From Chromera velia (lineage: Eukaryota; Sar; Chromeraceae), in assembly GCA_018398765.1 (NCBI GenBank), contig JAHBMJ010001147.1:1-34984 (forward strand): 34,984 nt of DNA, read 5' to 3'. Below, piece by piece: positions 30,310 to 34,984 of this stretch. A model generated the notes under the pieces. It did no database searches and had not been told where the DNA came from. It saw nothing but the letters and a program-made list of their open reading frames with translations. Positions within the stretch are counted from its first letter, which is position 1. Each line of letters opens with the position of its first letter. The position numbers and the translations under genes were made by a program.

Positions 30310-33100
30310 GACTTTATGATGTTGTGCTAGTCAGAGGACGTGGCGCTCTCCAAGTCGAGGACCTGCAAGGAATACGAAATATAAAGAGACAAATAAAAAA
30401 GAAAATCCATGGATTACAAACATACAAGAAGGGAAAAACACTGTAACTTTATACATATAATATCTAGCACACACATTTGCAAAGCACTAAACAAAACCAC
30501 TGGGAGCTGGTCTTATCGAACGAGGTCTGAGCAATGGCATAAATAAAAAAGTGGACATACACTCCAACTCACAAACATTTTTTATTTGTGTTATATATTG
30601 GTAACCCTTCTTGAAATGGAATCAGATCACGTTTGTATCCTTTCTGGTATTGTGCTTCGGAAATGGTTGCACCTTGCTTTTCCCTTTACACTTTGAGCTC
30701 AAATTGTCTTGGGCTTTTAAGAAAGCGGCATAGAAGAAGAGAGTCAGTTGTTTTTTAGATACTGTATCGCTGAGCATAGGTCTGGGATCGAATGAGTTTC
30801 TGGCCCCTACACAAAGAACGGAGAAAAAGTCGTAGGAGCAAGTTCTCCATTTTTCTGTTTCATTCCTCCAGCGAGACCTACCACTCTCTCACAGGACGGC
30901 TGGAGTTTCTGACAATTTCCTGTACGTAAAATGGGTAGGTAAAGGCAAAGTTGAGTGTCAGAAGCTCACACAAAACCATGTAAGGCATATAAATACAAAA
31001 GTTGCATTCAGTTTGTATAATTCAAATTTAGAGACGACAGATAGAAAGAAAACAAAAACTGGAACAATCCAAAGAAGGACAAGTGCTGGCAGGCACAGGG
31101 ACATAACTAAAGTATGCAAGCGGCAATCTTTGACCCCTTAGGGCCAGAATATCACGTCCGGATGCAGCCATACATGAAACATCGATGGAGGCTACAAGCA
31201 ACAGTGCTAAATGGTTGCGTTCTGAAGAGGAGTCCACCTTATTAGATATATGAGTTTTGAGGGAAGGATGTGAAAGTGGCGAAAAAGCAAAATCCGAGAT
31301 ACTTTTTTTCTTATAGATGAATCTAGTGAAGAGACGGGGTGATGCACAGGACAGATCTCTCTTCGGCATTTATAAGGCAACACATGCAAGGGTGCTGCTC
31401 TATAATGTTTGTTATGAGAAGGAAGACGGAAGGAGCTTTCATAATCAGCCAATCCAACGGTGGATCCAGGGCGTCTTTCAAAAGCGGCCCTTATAGAAAT
31501 TGTATTCCAGCTAGACGCTCAAAATCTGCTGACTTACAAATGCTTCATCGCCCGTTTCTATGAGCAGAATCCACGTGCTTTCTTCTTCCCCCCCCTCTGC
31601 CATCTCTCCCTGGCCTTGTTGCTGCCCTCCGTCGGACCCCTGCTCTGCCTTCTCTCCCTCTCTCTAAGGGGGGGTACTTTGGAAGGTTATGGTAGATTTT
31701 GAGCCCAAATTAACATAAAATATGAACAAAAACAGATTTTTGCGAGCCAGTCCGGCAACTTTGAGCTCTGTCTGGTCAAGTTACATCAAAATCTGATGTT
31801 TTTGAAGTGTAGGCTATGTGGTTACTTTGGGTTACCCCCTTTTTATCTTTGTCACACAAAGAGGTTACAGGTTACCCAGTTACGAGCATTTTGACCTCAG
31901 TAACCGACCAAATTTTTAACTTATAAAAAAATTTAAAATGATGTTTAGAACACGTTTGAATGCTTCTTGAGGGAGGTTACTTCATTTTTGAGGGGGGTCA
32001 AAAAAGGTTACGGGTTACCTGGTTACGGGGGATTTGGGGGCAAAGTGAGTGTGGCATATCATTTTTCATCATTTTTGACCATAAACTGAATTGTTTAACA
32101 ATCTTGAAGCCAGTTCTGTAAGTAACCAAATGTAACATGATATAATGAGACCTACTGGACTTTAACATCATTTTGGACTTTGAAATATAGGATGTTCTAT
32201 AATATTTCAACGTTGTTTATATACCTTTAAATTAAATAGACATTCTTTAAAACGTGATTCTTTTAAGATAAAATTAACATTAAAGAAAAAATTGAAGCTG
32301 AACCTGTCAGTGCCAGTGTCAGGAGATTTCAATTTCTGAGTTCTTTTAGCATTCAATTATGATAATGCATAATATTGTATCTAGATTTTTTTTTTATAAT
32401 TTCAATTACACATAAATAAATGTTTATGTACAATATCACGTTAACATGAATGCTTAGTAGAATAACTGAATTCAAATTATCTTAGTAAATTAAATCTAAA
32501 CTTAAATAGTTAGTTGGTCACTAAGTTAGTGAGTTAGAGGATGCTTAACCCTAGTTAGAGTGCTAGGCTCCCGGGCGGCGCATGCATAGTTGGTTGGTTT
32601 TCGCTAAAATGAGCAAAAAGTTATTCACTTGTCAGCACCGCGCAGCAGACATCGAACAGACAGGTCGGGAGCAAGAACAAATGCGATCGGATAACATTAC
32701 GGATGAATAGATCGGATGCAGATGCGCCGGAGAGAGGAGAGTACGTTACAATCATTATATGATCAATCCGAGTTGATTTCAATGCAGCCATCTGGTGTGA
32801 GGACTCCCTTTCATCCGACCGTTTCTCATCGTTTCTTGCACGAAGAAAGCTTGTGTAAGAATTCATCATTACAACAAATACACGAATCATATATACATAG
32901 TTTGTCGTCACCCCACCTGACAGACAATGCACCATACTCTTCTTGTGGGTTAAATGAGAGCAGACGCAAGAAGCTAAAAAGAGAGCTTTTGGTTACTATT
33001 AGGGCATAACGAGCGAGAGCGGAGAAGGAAAGGCGTAAGGGGGGGAGTAAGATCAGAAGGAAAGGCGTAGGGAGGAGAAAAGCAGGTGCGTAGACAGGAG
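30310..33100. other. Gene-free AT-rich stretch
   Basis: No credible gene on either strand. The + frame at 31460-31702 and the minus frames near 31028-31452 are short and motif-free. Positions 31820-32026 hold a cluster of GGTTAC motifs. Sequence between 32080 and 32560 is especially AT-rich. Confidence 0.5.
31820..32026 (+). repeat. Cluster of eight GGTTAC hexamers
   Basis: GGTTAC starts at 31820, 31830, 31863, 31870, 31975, 32006, 32013 and 32021. The blocks at 31863 and 32006 share the layout GGTTAC-N-GGTTACC-NN-GTTACG and are 143 bases apart. This suggests an old local duplication or a binding-site cluster. Confidence 0.6.
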
Positions 33101-33125
33101 CACTCACAGATGCGCAACTCACCGA

Positions 33126-33315
33126 TGACCATGCACATCTATCCACCTTCTGAGGCAGAATGAAGGGAGTGAAAAACGCACACGCACACAGACACGCATA
33201 CACACATACATACACATGCACACCACATACATACATATACATACACACGCACACATACACACACGCACGCACACACACACATACACACATATACACACAC
33301 ATACACACACACAGA

Positions 33316-33362
<47 letters not shown>

Positions 33363-33452
33363 GCACGTACACACACACACGACATACACATACATACATA
33401 TACACATACATACACAATAGCACACACACATACGAGCGAGAGAGAGAGAGAC

Positions 33453-33483
<31 letters not shown>

Positions 33484-33528
33484 CGTGCACACGCTGACAT
33501 ACCCATGCATACACACACAGATACACAT

Positions 33529-33561
<33 letters not shown>

Positions 33562-34452
33562 TGCATACACACACACATACGCGCGCGCGTGCATGCGCAA
33601 ACACACACAGCATAAAAGTACTCTCAAAAGCTGACTCACTCGTCCGGCGCCGACTGTCAGACTGTCTTCTTCTGCGGTTCCTTTGACTTGGATGAGGGTC
33701 TCCATGAAGTTCTGGTTCATCCGGACGATGACCTCCTCACTGAAGGCAGCCTTGAGCTGAGTGATGTTTTTGATAATGTCAACAAAATCAGAGGGCATCG
33801 TCGGGGGCCCCATCACTTCGGCGATCTTTGTCGCAACCGTTAGGATAGCTTTCTCATCTGTCAACGAAGAGGCCTGCAGAGAGGTATCCGTAAAAATAAA
33901 ACTTGACGTTCAATCGGACATTAAAACGAGCGTGCGAAGCACATGTGCATACACACATAGCGAGACAAACCCACTTGCAAACAAAGATGCAGATGCAGCA
34001 AATCGAGATGTCAACCCGCTGCTCCTTCGGTCTTTCTCTCTCACAGTCGCTCAGTGAAGTAGAGAGCCGACTAGCAAGAATACCAACAAGCGAATTCACC
34101 AACAACTCAGGGAATGACAAAGCAGCTGCTGCTCCCGCAGATGCAGGCATCATACACTGAGAGATGAGCGAGCCCTTGCGAATATGCTTTCTGCGCGCAT
34201 GTACGCACAAGAAGGCATACGAAACACTGACGAGGCAACCGAAAAACTGTGCGTCTGTCTTGGTTTTAAATATATGTGGAGAAAGGTGAAGAGGCAGAAG
34301 TCTCCCACGGTCCAACTGGTTGCCGCTACATGAGTGTAAATTAAATTAGCTGACTTGTTCCTTCAGAATGGCGTTTCTTATCGTCTGCACTTCCTTCATA
34401 AGTGACTGGAGGCTTCTCCAAATCTTGTTGCTGTGGATTCTAAACTTACGAC
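33126..34452 (-). CDS. Unrecognised multi-exon gene, partial (right edge)
   Basis: Candidate exons in transcript order are 34452-34355, possibly about 34158-34020, then 33873-33640, and a possible mini-exon 33152-33126. The firmest is 33873-33640 (78 codons, CTGCAG acceptor, GTGAGT donor). It reads ASSLTDEKAILTVATKIAEV and continues as amphipathic helical sequence with FMETLIQVKGTAEED. The first exon encodes a basic helical segment (RKFRIHSNKIW, then LMKEVQTIRNAILKEQ) and also has good splice borders. The middle exon is uncertain, since its best donor is weak. No family is recognised. The introns are filled with CA and GA repeats. The gene continues beyond one or both ends of this set, so neither start nor stop is known. 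Confidence 0.45.
33178..33610. repeat. CA-rich and GA-rich microsatellite in an intron
   Basis: CA/CATA repeats (33178-33430), an AGAG block (33437-33482), then CA and GCGC (33483-33608). Long Cys/Val or His/Thr frames across it are artefacts. Confidence 0.9.
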
Positions 34453-34497
34453 CTGCATACAGACATATAAGCACACATATGTATGCATGTACGTGCG

Positions 34498-34543
34498 CGC
34501 GCGCACGCTCATACACACATACACACACATACACATACACACA

Positions 34544-34611
<68 letters not shown>
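34498..34611. repeat. (GC)n(CA)n(GA)n microsatellite
   Basis: GCGCGC, then CA/CATA, then an uninterrupted GA run at 34581-34611. It lies just upstream, in the minus sense, of the candidate exon at 34355-34452. Confidence 0.9.
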
Positions 34612-34614
<3 letters not shown>

Positions 34615-34984
34615 GAGGGAAAAAACGGGGAGAAACGAACAAGAGAAAGGCCCAGCAATGTGTGAATCACCCAGCGAAGGGGGCAAAAGGGGAGAGACAA
34701 AGGTCAGAGCGGGCAGGAGGCGGAGGCTCTAGAGTGGGGGCAGTGGCCGGATCGGGGCTGGGGCCGGCGGCACATACAGAGAGGAGGCCCCAAGATGTTA
34801 GAGAGCGGCTAGATGGAGCTTTGACCCCCTAGGGGGGCGTTCCAATTATTCCAGTGCAGACAACTGGCAGTGGAGCAGAGGCGAGTGTCGAGTGAGTTGG
34901 CGGGCAGGCGGGGGGGTGGGCAGGCCGGAGTCATCACAGGACACTTTGTCTCAAGGAGTTCAGAGAAGCCAGTGGAGGGTTGGT
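34612..34984. other. Purine-rich right edge, no gene seen
   Basis: G- and A-rich sequence without a supportable frame. It may be intron or upstream region of the gene to its left, read on the minus strand. Confidence 0.4.

Noticed and set aside
33119-33864. A 241-codon minus frame as one exon
   Set aside because: Only the first 75 or so codons are protein-like. Beyond the GTGAGT donor it is CA-repeat translation.
1-34984. CRISPR arrays, bacterial operons, tRNA or rRNA genes
   Set aside because: The regular repeats are microsatellites without unique spacers. The genes are spliced. I saw no cloverleaf or rRNA-like sequence, although a covariance-model scan would be needed to exclude small RNAs.

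Overview
The window looks like nuclear DNA of a repeat-rich photosynthetic eukaryote with a complex (secondary or tertiary) plastid. The evidence is spliced genes with ordinary GT-AG introns, a light-harvesting protein whose N-terminus combines a secretory signal with a Phe at the expected cleavage point, abundant microsatellites, and LTR retrotransposons. A chromerid alga such as Chromera velia fits well, but a stramenopile alga is not excluded; no species is proven by what is visible.

Layout. Positions 1-150 are a degenerate GACT repeat. Positions 1648-3265 (+) are a three-exon gene for a small secreted Cys-rich protein, with a CT/GT microsatellite in intron 1. A 0.7-kb pure pyrimidine tract follows (3666-4366). 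Positions 5476-12842 are a complete but dead Ty3/gypsy chromovirus: two 282-bp LTRs, AGCTT target duplication, tRNA-iMet-like PBS, PPT, and a single ancestral gag-pro-RT-RH-IN-chromodomain frame. That frame now holds 15 in-frame stops and one frameshift, and is split by a 975-bp hAT-like non-autonomous DNA transposon (7667-8641).

Positions 13567-17519 (-) are a seven-exon gene for a UDP-N-acetylhexosamine pyrophosphorylase (514 aa). It is divergently paired with a six-exon (+) gene for a light-harvesting chlorophyll-binding protein (18063-20181, 220 aa). The shared 543-bp intergenic region carries a GC-rich block. The introns flanking LHC exon 4 contain degenerate second copies of that exon's start and end.

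Positions 21538-25490 are a nest: a short fold-back DNA element with roughly 200-bp inverted arms, interrupted by a second LTR element (21789-25268). The second element lies in reverse orientation, has no recognisable coding capacity, and has PBS and PPT sequences resembling those of the chromovirus. Positions 26640-30250 (-) are a graveyard of protein-kinase fragments, several casein-kinase-1-like. They carry frameshifts, stops (including one inside the HRD catalytic motif) and three copies of one exon-sized unit. Positions 30310-33100 are AT-rich and apparently gene-free. The right edge (about 33126-34452, -) holds exons of an unrecognised helical protein whose introns are CA/GA microsatellites.

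The two intact metabolic genes do not form an operon-like unit. One supplies UDP-GlcNAc for glycan, GPI or chitin-type synthesis in the cytosol, and the other serves plastid light harvesting. The most notable signals are the strongly directional C-to-T/G-to-A decay of the retroelements, the ghost exons around LHC exon 4, and the kinase-fragment cluster. I did not find a convincing new multi-gene system.
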